Shown here: piece by piece, positions 1-8,275 of the stretch
Layout: each line of letters starts with the position of its first letter
Numbering within the stretch: position 1 is the stretch's first letter
From: an uncultured Winogradskyella sp.
GTDB taxonomy: Bacteria > Bacteroidota > Bacteroidia > Flavobacteriales > Flavobacteriaceae
Assembly (NCBI RefSeq): GCF_947495255.1
Contig: NZ_CANLYI010000007.1
Coordinates: forward strand, 62,001 to 126,000
Length of the DNA stretch: 64,000 bases
Direction of reading: 5' to 3'
Translations under genes and position numbers: made by a program
Notes under the pieces: model-generated
Databases searched by the model: none
Seen by the model: the letters and a program-made list of their open reading frames with translations, nothing else
Told to the model about the DNA's origin: nothing

Positions 1-471
1 ACTAAACGAAATAATAGTCGTTGTTCTTCCGTGGAAGTTATTTTCACAAACTACAATTTCAGCTTCATTCTCATCAATTCCTTTTACCTCATAAGCCCAT
101 TTTCTACAAAGTTTTAAAGCCGTTTCTACAGCTTCAGCTCCTGTATTCATTGGTAACAGTTTGTCGAAATGAAAGGTCTCAGTAGCATATTTTTCAAACT
201 TACCTAACATGTCATTATAAAATGCTCTCGATGTTAAGGTTAAAGTTTTTGCTTGCTCAGTCATTGCACCAACAATTTTTGGATGACAATGTCCTTGGTT
301 TACTGCAGAATATGCTGAAAGAAAATCGTAATACTTCTTTCCTTCTACATCCCAAACAAAGACACCTTCTCCTCTACTCAATACTACAGGTAGCGGATGG
401 TAATTGTGTGCACCATACTTGTTTTCTAAATCTATCGCTTCTTGCGACGTTAATTGGTCTAAAACAGCCAT
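1..471 (-). CDS. rocD: Ornithine--oxo-acid aminotransferase, C-terminal part off the window
   Basis: First 157 codons of a class III PLP-dependent aminotransferase; the gene runs off the left edge. Visible landmarks are [17 protein letters not shown] near residue 18, GHCHPKI at 60-66, SRAFYND, then [17 protein letters not shown] near 109-125 and NFHGRTT at 145-151, which is the ornithine aminotransferase pattern. The enzyme converts ornithine and 2-oxoglutarate to glutamate semialdehyde and glutamate in the cytosol (arginine/ornithine catabolism, proline supply). The PLP-binding lysine lies outside the window, so activity cannot be judged. The start is the ATG at 471. A GABA or acetylornithine aminotransferase is a less likely alternative. 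Confidence 0.88.
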   Translation of the reverse strand, partial: MAVLDQLTSQEAIDLENKYGAHNYHPLPVVLSRGEGVFVWDVEGKKYYDFLSAYSAVNQGHCHPKIVGAMTEQAKTLTLTSRAFYNDMLGKFEKYATETFHFDKLLPMNTGAEAVETALKLCRKWAYEVKGIDENEAEIVVCENNFHGRTTTIISFS

Positions 472-612
472 TTTAAAAATAATTTAATAAATGAATAAAA
501 TATCCATTCCTTATCTACCTTTATCCTTTCGAAGTGTCCGAAAATTCAGCGTGGGAAAGAAATCATCCCTAAGAAACTGCAAATTAGTAAATATTCCTTT
601 TGGTTTTTAGTC

Positions 613-999
613 TCATTCAGAAATTTTTGATGATAATGAAGAAATTTGAAGTTCTAAGCGTTTCATTTCGCGTTGAAGCGCATTTCTATGCAATTGTAAC
701 CAAGCGTACATTTTAATCATACACATGGTTGTGAAGCACACAAAAAATCCTGAAACCCAAAGTATTAAATCTTTAGTTGATTCTGCTTTGAAAGCTTCAA
801 CTACACAATATATAAGAAATCCGAGTGCCACTAAATTTACAATATGCATTACAATGGTAAACCACAAATTTTTCCCTTTGTATAAACCAGCAATCATAGC
901 AAATACGCTTTGTTCTTCTAAATCATCGTAAAATTTAGCTTCTTCCTCTGTTAGTGTTTCTTTAATTAATTGGTCTATGTCGTCAGTTTTAGTTTTCAT
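613..999 (-). CDS. DUF6768-like two-helix membrane protein next to ECF sigma
   Basis: 128 residues: an acidic N-terminus (residues 1-30), two hydrophobic helices at about 47-68 and 80-98, and an amphipathic tail rich in K, R, E, L and S that is probably a short coiled coil. It resembles the small Bacteroidota family DUF6768 that sits beside ECF sigma factor genes; this assignment is from memory of the family. Its ATG at 999 overlaps the end of the sigma factor gene (stop at 989), so the two are translationally coupled. By context it may be a membrane partner or anti-sigma-like protein, but no zinc or known anti-sigma motif is visible. Confidence 0.6.
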   Translation of the reverse strand: MKTKTDDIDQLIKETLTEEEAKFYDDLEEQSVFAMIAGLYKGKNLWFTIVMHIVNLVALGFLIYCVVEAFKAESTKDLILWVSGFFVCFTTMCMIKMYAWLQLHRNALQREMKRLELQISSLSSKISE

Positions 1000-1540
1000 A
1001 ATCGTTATTTTTTAATGTTGTTTTTAATTTTTCTCTCGCATGGAATAGTCGCGATTTAGCTGTTCCGATAGATATATGTAATAATTCGCTAATCTGTTTT
1101 AAGCTATACGATTCAATGTAGAAAAGTTGTACTACTATTTTTTGACCCTCTGGCAATTGGTTTATAGCCTTTAATAAACGTTGCTTTAAAAGCGTGTTTT
1201 CTGAATAAAATTGGTCTTCACTGCCTAGTTCTAATTCTGAATTAATATTTCGTTTCTTATGCTTAGATTGTAATCGTAACCAATCCGTTGCTTTATTAGT
1301 CACTATTCTATATGCCCAAAATTTGAATTGTTTTGGGTCTTTTAAACTTTCAATTTTATGAATAATAATCGACCAGCTATCTTGGGCAATATCCTTTGCT
1401 GCGTCTTTATCTTTTACCAACCAATAGGCTTTATCGCAAAATAATTTGTGCCATCGTTTAACCAAAGCTGCCAGTGCTTTTTTGTCTCCACTTTTATAAG
1501 CTTCAACTAATGCTTCGTCAATACTTTGGTTTGGTTTCAA
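989..1540 (-). CDS. ECF-type RNA polymerase sigma-70 factor
   Basis: 183 residues with sigma region 2 (DAAKDIAQDSW, then FKFWAYRIVTNKATDWLR, about 48-90) and region 4 (LPEGQKIVVQLFYIESYSL, then the helix-turn-helix ISELLHISIGTAKSRLF, about 125-170). It directs RNA polymerase to stress-type promoters. The frame opens with TTG immediately after the TAA of the SRPBCC gene and in the same frame, and no in-frame ATG exists near the N-terminus. Start by termination-reinitiation at this TTG is the simplest reading. It forms an operon with the upstream SRPBCC gene and the downstream DUF6768-like membrane gene. Confidence 0.88.
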   Translation of the reverse strand: MKPNQSIDEALVEAYKSGDKKALAALVKRWHKLFCDKAYWLVKDKDAAKDIAQDSWSIIIHKIESLKDPKQFKFWAYRIVTNKATDWLRLQSKHKKRNINSELELGSEDQFYSENTLLKQRLLKAINQLPEGQKIVVQLFYIESYSLKQISELLHISIGTAKSRLFHAREKLKTTLKNNDYEN

Positions 1541-2047
1541 TTAAGCCGTTTTAGATTGAATTGATTTTCGTTTATAAATTTCGCGTAATACCTTTACCCA
1601 CAAATTATACGTTGACACTTTTTTATTGGTTGTGAAATAATTTTCCACCTTATCAAAAGCATCTTCAATTAAGGCATCATGAAGCCAACGAATAACAAAA
1701 CCCCATAATAATGAGGCTTTAAAATTGGCTTTGACATGAATTTCATGTCGTATTTCGGTTTCATTTTTGTGTATTTCTCGGATTTTAAGCTCATGAAATC
1801 CAATAAAACCATCTGGTTTAGAAAATTGAAATTTAATAAATTCATCTTCTACAATTTCTATAATTGTATACCTAATTTGGCCGTGACCACCTCTACTTCC
1901 AACTTGTATTCCGTCTTTAAATTTTATTGCTGGCCAGTTTTCATACGGCCAAACTAAATCTTCTGAAGTTGCCAATGTTTTAAACAGTTGAGCCACTTTT
2001 TCTTTAGGTTGATTAATGCTTCGTTTATGAATATTTACTACTCTCAT
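1541..2047 (-). CDS. SRPBCC (START/polyketide-cyclase-like) domain protein
   Basis: 168 residues. The N-terminus RSINQPKEKVAQLFKTLAT is the typical first strand and helix of a SRPBCC lipid-binding fold; WPAIKF, GSRGGHGQIRYTI and the C-terminal amphipathic helix LLWGFVIRWLHDALIEDAF complete it. No catalytic residues can be assigned, so substrate and role are unknown. It is the first gene of the operon with the ECF sigma factor. Its stop codon at 1541-1543 is followed directly, in frame, by the sigma TTG start. Start is the ATG at 2047. Confidence 0.72.
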   Translation of the reverse strand: MRVVNIHKRSINQPKEKVAQLFKTLATSEDLVWPYENWPAIKFKDGIQVGSRGGHGQIRYTIIEIVEDEFIKFQFSKPDGFIGFHELKIREIHKNETEIRHEIHVKANFKASLLWGFVIRWLHDALIEDAFDKVENYFTTNKKVSTYNLWVKVLREIYKRKSIQSKTA

Positions 2048-2099
2048 ATTATAAAGACGAAAGAATTCTGAAAAGGTTCATTTTATTTTAAAAAACAAT

Positions 2100-2107
2100 T
2101 AAAGATA
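2100..2107 (-). promoter_or_regulatory. Candidate -7 element for the SRPBCC-sigma operon
   Basis: TATCTTTA on the minus strand matches the Bacteroidota -7 consensus TAnnTTTG at seven of eight positions. It lies 53 bp upstream of the ATG at 2047 and would give a leader of about 48 nt. No Crp/Fnr-type palindrome sits upstream of it. Confidence 0.4.
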
Positions 2108-2214
2108 ACCTAATTGCGATTATCGTTTTTAAAAAGAATTCTAGGTTTTTATGTGTCTTTTTTAAATAGTGAGTGTCTTAATTATATATAAACTAACTTT
2201 TTAACAAATTATCC

Positions 2215-3381
2215 ATGAACTATTTAACACAATTATTTGACAAATTTACAGCATCCTTTGGTGAAAGCCTTTCTGGTGTTATTGCCGCAATTTTAATTCT
2301 TATAATTGGCTGGTTTATCGCTGGTTTTATTAAACGAATGACAACAAAACTCATTAAAAAAACAGGTGTCGATGACAAATTAAAAAGTTCCTCATTAAAG
2401 CTATCTAGTTTTGTAGGTAAGCTTTTATATTTCTTAGTCATGATTTTTGTTTTTATGCTTGCTCTAGGAAAACTAGGTTTAACGGAAGTCCTCGATCCGA
2501 TAAAAAACTTACTTAATGGATTTACAAATTACATTCCTAATATTATAGGTGCTGGTTTAGTAGCCTATATTGGTTATATGCTAGCGACAATAGTTTCTGA
2601 ATTGGTAGAATTATCTGGTGACACCATTAAGAAATTTACGCCAAAACTTAAACTTCCTGAAAACCTTGACGTAGTAAAAATTCTAAAAAAGGTAGTTTTC
2701 ATATTCGTATTTATACCATTACTGATTTCTGCTTTTCATATTTTAGACATGAAAGCGATATCAGAACCTGCAACATCAATGCTGAGCTCGTTTTTTGAAG
2801 CTATTCCTAGAATCATAGTGGCTACTCTTATCATACTCATATTTGTATTTGTTGGTAGATTTGTAGCGCAACTTTTAAAAGAATTATTACAAAGTCTTAA
2901 TATAGATGGTTTAGTGTCTAAAATGAACATGAGTGAATATGTTGGTACTAAAAGTGTAGCTAAACTAATATCTAATATCGCTTATGCGCTTATAGTTGTA
3001 TTTGGAATGCTTACAGCTTTCGAAAAATTAGAATTCACACAACTAACAGAAATCATTGATACTGTTTTAGCTTATGCTGGTAAAATCTTATTCGGTATTG
3101 TAATTATAGGTATTGGTTTAATTATTTCTAACTTATTTACAAAAGCCTTAAATAGCAAAAACAATCCTTTTGTAGTGTCTATTGTAAAAATTAGCATCAT
3201 CGCTATATTCTTAGCAATTGGCTTACGCTCAATGGGAATTGCAGATGAAATTGTAAATCTAGCCTTCGGAATAACATTAGGTACAGTTGCCCTTACAGTT
3301 GTATTATCATTTGGTTTAGGTGGACGTGAAGCTGCTGGAAAACAAATGGGAAAAATCTTAGAAAAGTTTAATAAGAACTAA
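2215..3381 (+). CDS. Mechanosensitive-channel-related TM-helix repeat protein
   Basis: 388 residues built almost wholly of hydrophobic helices (about 15-37, 66-88, 105-127, 155-178, 198-220, 250-270, 285-310, 320-340, 345-368). They are arranged as repeats of the 'conserved TM helix' type found in small MscS relatives; each repeat ends with an amphipathic stretch such as KLGLTEVLDPIKNLL or LNIDGLVSKMNMSEYVG. The C-terminus FGLGGREAAGKQMG is typical of this group. The large cytoplasmic MscS beta domain is missing, so gating by membrane tension is inferred from family only. It is monocistronic, with a terminator hairpin just downstream. Confidence 0.7.
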   Translation: MNYLTQLFDKFTASFGESLSGVIAAILILIIGWFIAGFIKRMTTKLIKKTGVDDKLKSSSLKLSSFVGKLLYFLVMIFVFMLALGKLGLTEVLDPIKNLLNGFTNYIPNIIGAGLVAYIGYMLATIVSELVELSGDTIKKFTPKLKLPENLDVVKILKKVVFIFVFIPLLISAFHILDMKAISEPATSMLSSFFEAIPRIIVATLIILIFVFVGRFVAQLLKELLQSLNIDGLVSKMNMSEYVGTKSVAKLISNIAYALIVVFGMLTAFEKLEFTQLTEIIDTVLAYAGKILFGIVIIGIGLIISNLFTKALNSKNNPFVVSIVKISIIAIFLAIGLRSMGIADEIVNLAFGITLGTVALTVVLSFGLGGREAAGKQMGKILEKFNKN

Positions 3382-3403
3382 ACTTCTTTACCCTTAATTA
3401 TTT

Positions 3404-3434
3404 AAAGCGGCTTAGAGAAATCTAGGCCGTTTTT
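3404..3434 (+). terminator. Rho-independent terminator after the MS-channel-like gene
   Basis: The stem AAAGCGGCTTAGA pairs with TCTAGGCCGTTTT (two G-U pairs) around a GAAA loop and is followed by a T run. It lies 22 bp after the stop at 3381. Confidence 0.75.
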
Positions 3435-3497
3435 TATTTATAATAATTTCAGAATTAATCACTCCATTTTCAACTTTACTATTCGCAAAATTGCACC

Positions 3498-3505
3498 TAT
3501 CTTTG
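3498..3505 (+). promoter_or_regulatory. -7 promoter element of rlmD
   Basis: TATCTTTG is a perfect TAnnTTTG box, 20 bp upstream of the rlmD ATG, in a TTGCACC-rich context common to flavobacterial promoters. The predicted leader is about 16 nt. Confidence 0.5.
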
Positions 3506-3525
3506 CACCTTAATTATTATAAGAA

Positions 3526-4980
3526 ATGCCAAAAAGAGAACGGAATAAATTTGTAAAACGCGGACAAATCATTGAAATTTTAATCGAAGATTATGCTTTT
3601 GGTGGTAAAGGTATTGGTCGCATAAGAAATGAACATGGCGAATTTGTTGTTTTCGTTCCAAATACGCTACCTGGTCAATTGGTAAAAACTCAGATTAAAA
3701 AGAGTAGCAAAAAATATGCTGAAGGAAAACTTTTTGAGGTTTTAAAACCATCTGAAGATGAAGTTGACATGCCTTACCAAAGTATTCCTGGTGCTCCTTA
3801 TATTAATTTACCTATTGAGAAGCAACACCAATATAAAAAAGAAAGTACACTTCAATTATTTAAACGTATTGGTAAAGTTGCCGATATTGAAGATAAGTTT
3901 GATGAATTTGTAACCTCTCCTAACACCTTTCATTACAGAAATAAAATGGAATATGGCTTTTCTGCCATTGGTTATGACCACGACTTAAAAACTGATGTAG
4001 ATGAATTCACTTTAGGATTTAAAAAACGTGGTACTTGGTGGTGTGGTGATGATCTTAAAAAAGATTCTGGTTTATTTGATGCTGAATTTGAAAACCGCCT
4101 AAAAGATATCAAAGCCTATTGCGTAGAAACCGGATTAGCACCTTGGCATCCACCAAAAAGAGAAGGGTTCTTTAGATATTTTGTAGTTAGAAAATCCTTT
4201 AAAACCAATCAATTACTATTCAACTTAGTAACAACCTCTCATGATTTACCAGAGTTTGACTTAGATAAATTCGCAAATTATTTAGTTGAATTATTTGGAG
4301 ATAGAGTTGCTGGTTTGCTACATACCATTAACGATGAAACAGGAGATAGAACGATTGCTACAACAGGAAGTATTTCTCTAGTATATGGCGATGATAAAAT
4401 TGTTGAAGAATTATTGGGCTTAAATTTTGAAATAAGTATGAAAAGCTTTTTTCAAACCAACCCTAAGTGTGCTGAAAAACTATACACAAAAGTGGTTGAT
4501 TATGCATTAGAAAATAAAGATGCAGTTGATAATACAGTGGTTTTAGATTTGTTCTGTGGAACAGGTACTATTGGACAAATCATAGCTAACAAAGCCGAAA
4601 ACACTAAAATTGTTGGTGTAGATATCGTTGCTGCTGCTATTGAAGATGCAAAAGAAAATGCGAAGCGTAATAATATTGAAGGTCTAAAATTCTATGCCGC
4701 AGATGTTGGTAAATTCTTAACTGAACACCCAGAGTACACTAACAAAATAAGAACCATTATTTTAGATCCTGCAAGAGCTGGTATTGCGCCAAAAACTCTT
4801 AAAAAAATAATAAACCTAAATGCAGAACGTTTGGTTTATGTATCTTGTAATCCGGCAACACAAGCTAGAGATACTGAGCAATTAATGGAAGCTGGTTATA
4901 TAATTAGAAAACTAAGTTTAGTTGACCAATTTCCACATACTGCACATATTGAAACGGTTGTTTTATTTGAAAAAAAGTAA
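3526..4980 (+). CDS. rlmD: 23S rRNA (uracil-5-)-methyltransferase, RlmD family
   Basis: 484 residues. The N-terminal TRAM RNA-binding domain (about 8-68, with EDYAFGGKGIGRI) is followed by the class I methyltransferase core of the TrmA/RlmC/RlmD family. The SAM motif DLFCGTGTIG (about 342-351), the DPARAG motif near 422 and the catalytic nucleophile in VYVSCNPATQARD are all present. It methylates C5 of uridine in 23S rRNA using SAM. The cysteine cluster that binds a 4Fe-4S centre in E. coli RlmD is absent: the segment after TRAM (MPYQSIPGAPYINLP) has no cysteine. The following ATG at 4981 abuts this stop codon, so the three genes form one operon. Confidence 0.88.
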   Translation: MPKRERNKFVKRGQIIEILIEDYAFGGKGIGRIRNEHGEFVVFVPNTLPGQLVKTQIKKSSKKYAEGKLFEVLKPSEDEVDMPYQSIPGAPYINLPIEKQHQYKKESTLQLFKRIGKVADIEDKFDEFVTSPNTFHYRNKMEYGFSAIGYDHDLKTDVDEFTLGFKKRGTWWCGDDLKKDSGLFDAEFENRLKDIKAYCVETGLAPWHPPKREGFFRYFVVRKSFKTNQLLFNLVTTSHDLPEFDLDKFANYLVELFGDRVAGLLHTINDETGDRTIATTGSISLVYGDDKIVEELLGLNFEISMKSFFQTNPKCAEKLYTKVVDYALENKDAVDNTVVLDLFCGTGTIGQIIANKAENTKIVGVDIVAAAIEDAKENAKRNNIEGLKFYAADVGKFLTEHPEYTNKIRTIILDPARAGIAPKTLKKIINLNAERLVYVSCNPATQARDTEQLMEAGYIIRKLSLVDQFPHTAHIETVVLFEKK

Positions 4981-5598
4981 ATGAAAAACATAAAATTCGT
5001 AGTTCTATTAATTGCAATTGCGCTCATTAACTGCGAGCGTGATGATATTTGTTCCTACACAACATCTACAACACCTCGTCTAATTATAGAATTCTATGAT
5101 ACTGATGAGCCAGATGACTTAAAAAACGTCCCAAGACTAACAGTTTATGGAGAAGGCATGTTCACTGACGAAGATGGTGTTACTACAGAGCCAACAGAAG
5201 CATCCGATAGAATTGTAGAAGTTTATGATGAAAGTGATAGTATAGATGACGACGTCTCCTATGTTTTTAATATTAATACCAATACAATTGCACTTCCTCT
5301 TAAAGTAGATGAAGTGCCGGTTGGTGAATTTATTACAACACGTTTTATTCTAGAAAAAGACACCAATTTGAGATTAGATGAAACTGGAGGATCAAACATT
5401 GATATCTTAGAAATAAGATATAGTACAGATTTAGTTTATGTCTCAAGAGCATGTGGTTATAAAAGTACTTTTACAGATTTAGGATTAACAAGGGAATCGC
5501 TTATTGATGATCCATGGATTACTAATATTGTTATTGAAGAAAGCATAGAAAGCACAATAGAAAATGAAAACACCACACATGTACGCATCTACCATTAG
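4981..5598 (+). CDS. DUF6452-family putative lipoprotein
   Basis: 205 residues with a short hydrophobic signal (residues 1-17) ending in cysteine 18 (ALINC), so it is probably a lipoprotein although asparagine at -1 is not ideal. The start of the mature part (CERDDICSYTTSTTPRLII) matches the Bacteroidota family DUF6452, which I recall occurring beside rlmD and DUF6048. The body is acidic and beta-rich, with no catalytic motif; the function is unknown. Its ATG abuts the rlmD stop, and its 3' end overlaps the DUF6048 gene by 35 bp, so all three are coupled. Confidence 0.72.
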   Translation: MKNIKFVVLLIAIALINCERDDICSYTTSTTPRLIIEFYDTDEPDDLKNVPRLTVYGEGMFTDEDGVTTEPTEASDRIVEVYDESDSIDDDVSYVFNINTNTIALPLKVDEVPVGEFITTRFILEKDTNLRLDETGGSNIDILEIRYSTDLVYVSRACGYKSTFTDLGLTRESLIDDPWITNIVIEESIESTIENENTTHVRIYH

Positions 5599-6322
5599 AA
5601 GCGTAATAATATTGCTGTTGTTTTCTACAATAGCTTTTGCGCAAGAGAACAAAGAAACAGTAAACGACACCTTAGTTTACAAACAGAAGTATGGCCTTAG
5701 ACTTGGTGCTGATATAAGTAAATTAGCTAGGACTTATTTTGACGATGATTACACAGGTTTTGAAATCATGGGAGATTACCGACTTACCAAACGCATCTAT
5801 ATTGCTGGAGAAATTGGTAACGAGGAAAAAACACTCGAAACTGATTATATAAATAATACTACAAAAGGAAGTTATTTTAAAGGCGGCATTGACATGAATT
5901 TCTATAAAAACTGGTTAGACATGGAAAACATGATTTATGCAGGTTTTAGAATTGGCGCAAGTACATTTAGTCAGACATTGAATAATTATACGGTTTATGA
6001 CGTTTACAATCAATATTGGAATGATCCATATTCGGTTACCGAAGGTAAAGAATTTACAGGTTTAACAGCACTTTGGACCGAACTTCAAATAGGCTTAAAA
6101 GCAGAACTTTTCAATAACTTTTTTGCAGGAATCAATTTTCAATTGAAAATTTTAATTTCTGATAAAGAGATTGATAATTACGAGAATCTCTATATTCCTG
6201 GTTATAATAGAACTTATGATAGTAGTGCCTTTGGTGGTGGTTTTGGATTTAACCTATCTTACTTAGTCCCAATTTTCAAAAAGGATAAGGTGGTCATACA
6301 AGAGAAAGAAGTTGAAAAATAA
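5564..6322 (+). CDS. DUF6048-family predicted outer-membrane beta-barrel protein
   Basis: 252 residues. The cleavable signal peptide (about 1-26, ending STIAFAQ) is followed by alternating beta-strand segments ending in aromatic or glycine positions (LRLGADISKLA, RIYIAGEIGNE, SYFKGGIDMNFY, MIYAGFRIGAS, FNNFFAGINFQLKI, FGGGFGFNLSYLVP). This is the pattern of a small outer-membrane beta-barrel. It fits DUF6048, a partner of DUF6452 in Flavobacteriia. The start inside the preceding gene is supported by the signal peptide beginning there. Role unknown; an envelope complex with the DUF6452 lipoprotein is an inference. Confidence 0.72.
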   Translation: MKTPHMYASTIRSVIILLLFSTIAFAQENKETVNDTLVYKQKYGLRLGADISKLARTYFDDDYTGFEIMGDYRLTKRIYIAGEIGNEEKTLETDYINNTTKGSYFKGGIDMNFYKNWLDMENMIYAGFRIGASTFSQTLNNYTVYDVYNQYWNDPYSVTEGKEFTGLTALWTELQIGLKAELFNNFFAGINFQLKILISDKEIDNYENLYIPGYNRTYDSSAFGGGFGFNLSYLVPIFKKDKVVIQEKEVEK

Positions 6323-6407
6323 TTAGTAGCTCCTAGCTAAATAAAAAAATCTATTGCATTAACTATTCAGTAAAAACAACTATCTTTTCTTTATCAAATT
6401 GTTTCAT

Positions 6408-6932
6408 ATGGATAAAGATGCTATTGCCGATTTAATTGATACTAAACATTCCGAATTAATTACTTGGTTAGAAAACCAACCAGATGATTCTTGGACATTA
6501 GGTCCTGAAGGTAAATGGACTACTGGTCAACAAGCATTGCACTTACTTCAAAGTATCGTTCCACTTAACAACGCATTGAGTATGCCTAAATTTTTATTGC
6601 GATTTAAATTTGGGAAAGCAAATAGACCAGTAAGAGATTATGATGCTATTGTAAAACGTTATCACGAAAGGTTATTAGAAGTTAAAGGTAAAACCTTTAA
6701 AGGATCCCAAAACATGAAAATCCCACCTCTTGAAGACAAACAATATATTTTAAACCGACTGCAAACCGAAGAAAAGAAACTAGAATACAAAACCAGAAGA
6801 ATTAGTGATAAGAATTTAGATACAGTTGTTTTACCACATCCATTACTCGGAAAAATGCCTGTACGTGAAATTATTATGTGGACGGCTTATCATGTTGAGC
6901 ATCATACTGAGACTTTGAAGGCAAACTATTAA
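6408..6932 (+). CDS. DinB-superfamily protein
   Basis: 174 residues from the ATG at 6408; a longer frame begins at TTG 6399 but adds only three residues. It has four-helix DinB/YfiT-like features: TGQQALHLLQSIVPLNNAL near residues 43-61 and the C-terminal MWTAYHVEHHTETLK, whose histidines would complete a divalent-metal site with the His of ALHLL. Relatives include bacillithiol/mycothiol-type transferases and many uncharacterised proteins; the substrate cannot be read from sequence. It appears to be a single gene, followed by two copies of a dispersed repeat. Confidence 0.75.
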   Translation: MDKDAIADLIDTKHSELITWLENQPDDSWTLGPEGKWTTGQQALHLLQSIVPLNNALSMPKFLLRFKFGKANRPVRDYDAIVKRYHERLLEVKGKTFKGSQNMKIPPLEDKQYILNRLQTEEKKLEYKTRRISDKNLDTVVLPHPLLGKMPVREIIMWTAYHVEHHTETLKANY

Positions 6933-6939
6933 TACTTTT

Positions 6940-7157
6940 CATTTCGACATAGCGAAGCAAGCGACGAGAAATCTCATAATATAAGAACTCAACAGTATTG
7001 TTAGCAAAATAATGTGATATCTCACATGCGTTCGACATAACTAAAAATCGTCATTTCGACAGAGCGAAGCATGAGTGACGAGAAATCACATAGTAAAGGA
7101 ACTCAATAGAAATGTTAGCAAAATAATGCAATATCTCTCTTTCGCACGAGATAACTA
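6940..7157. repeat. Tandem pair of a dispersed flavobacterial intergenic repeat
   Basis: Two related copies of about 105 bp fill the gap between the DinB gene and purC: 6940-7043 and 7052-7157. Both begin CATTTCGACA(T/G)AGCGAAGC, carry GACGAGAAATC, share TGTTAGCAAAATAATG and end near ATAACTA. They differ at scattered positions, so they are diverged copies rather than a recent duplication. Elements with the TTTCGAC...GAGCGAAGC core are, to my knowledge, scattered through many Flavobacteriaceae genomes. Confidence 0.8.
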
Positions 7158-7162
7158 TGTAA

Positions 7163-8110
7163 TTACTTCAAATACTCCAATACATTAGCTTCTATCCTAC
7201 TCTGTATATCATTAACATCAGCTTTTATAAATGTATCTCCTGTAATATTCTCGTATAATTCTATGTAACGTTCACTGACAGATTCAATATACTCATCACT
7301 CATAAAAGGAACTTTCTGTCCTTCTAAGCCTTGAAAATCATTGGCAATTAACCACTGTCTTACAAACTCTTTAGATAATTGTTTTTGAGACTCACCTTTA
7401 TCTTGTCTGTCTTGATAACCGTCTGCGTAAAAATAACGTGATGAATCTGGTGTGTGAATTTCATCTATAAGTACAATTTTACCATCTTTAGTTTTACCAA
7501 ATTCGTATTTAGTATCTACTAAAATTAATCCTCTTGCTGCTGCGATTTCTGTTCCTCTTTGAAAAAGTTTTTTAGTGTAATCTTCTAACACCAAATAATC
7601 TTCTTCTGATACAATACCACGTTTTATAATATCTTCTCTAGAAATATCTTCATCATGATCACCCATTTCTGCTTTTGTAGCTGGTGTGATAATAGGATGT
7701 GGAAATTTATCATTTTCCTTCATTCCTTCTGGCATTGGCACTCCACAAAGCATTCGTTTGCCTACTTTATATTCGCGAGCTGCATGGCCAGACATATAAC
7801 CTCTAATTACCATTTCTACTTTAAAAGGTTCGCATAAATGACCAACAGCGACATTAGGATCTGGTGTAGCGACCAACCAATTTGGTACTATATCTTCAGT
7901 TTCCTTCATCATTTTGGTTGCAATCTGATTTAAGATTTGTCCTTTATATGGAATTCCTTTTGGCATCACCACATCAAAAGCACTTAAACGATCGGTTGCT
8001 ACCATTACTAATTGCTCATCATTAATATTATAAACGGCTCTTACTTTTCCTTTGTATAAACTTTTTTGATTAGGAAAATTGAAATTGGTATCTATTATAG
8101 TATTATTCAT
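7163..8110 (-). CDS. purC: Phosphoribosylaminoimidazole-succinocarboxamide synthase
   Basis: 315 residues, the length of the longer, yeast-like SAICAR synthetase group. Landmarks are [11 protein letters not shown] (ATP-binding loop, residues 19-29), [18 protein letters not shown] (60-77), [27 protein letters not shown] and [13 protein letters not shown] (metal and substrate binding). It joins CAIR and aspartate at the expense of ATP in de novo purine synthesis. The gene is monocistronic on the minus strand; upstream is a conserved hairpin element and then phoH. Confidence 0.95.
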   Translation of the reverse strand: MNNTIIDTNFNFPNQKSLYKGKVRAVYNINDEQLVMVATDRLSAFDVVMPKGIPYKGQILNQIATKMMKETEDIVPNWLVATPDPNVAVGHLCEPFKVEMVIRGYMSGHAAREYKVGKRMLCGVPMPEGMKENDKFPHPIITPATKAEMGDHDEDISREDIIKRGIVSEEDYLVLEDYTKKLFQRGTEIAAARGLILVDTKYEFGKTKDGKIVLIDEIHTPDSSRYFYADGYQDRQDKGESQKQLSKEFVRQWLIANDFQGLEGQKVPFMSDEYIESVSERYIELYENITGDTFIKADVNDIQSRIEANVLEYLK

Positions 8111-8170
8111 TTCTCTGTTAGCTTTTACGTTTTAGCTATTAGTTTGTTTTAATTATTGCAATATGGTTAA

Positions 8171-8268
8171 GCCCTAGCCCAGATTGAAGCGACATCCTTT
8201 TTTTAATTTACTGAGCGAAGCAGAAGTCAATTAAAAAAAGATATAGCGGAAAGCTGGAAATTGCTCCT
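8171..8268. repeat. Conserved intergenic hairpin element between phoH and purC
   Basis: A block of about 98 bp, from GCCCTAGCCC to TTGCTCC, with an exact 12-bp inverted repeat: CTTTTTTTAATT at 8197-8208 pairs with AATTAAAAAAAG at 8229-8240, and the loop contains CTGAGCGAAGCAGAAGT. The flanks AGCGACATC and GATATAGCGGAAAGC match a dispersed element that I recall from many flavobacterial genomes. The strand of function is unknown; it could act as a terminator for phoH, a small RNA or a mobile REP-like unit. Confidence 0.65.
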
Positions 8269-8275
8269 AAAAAAA

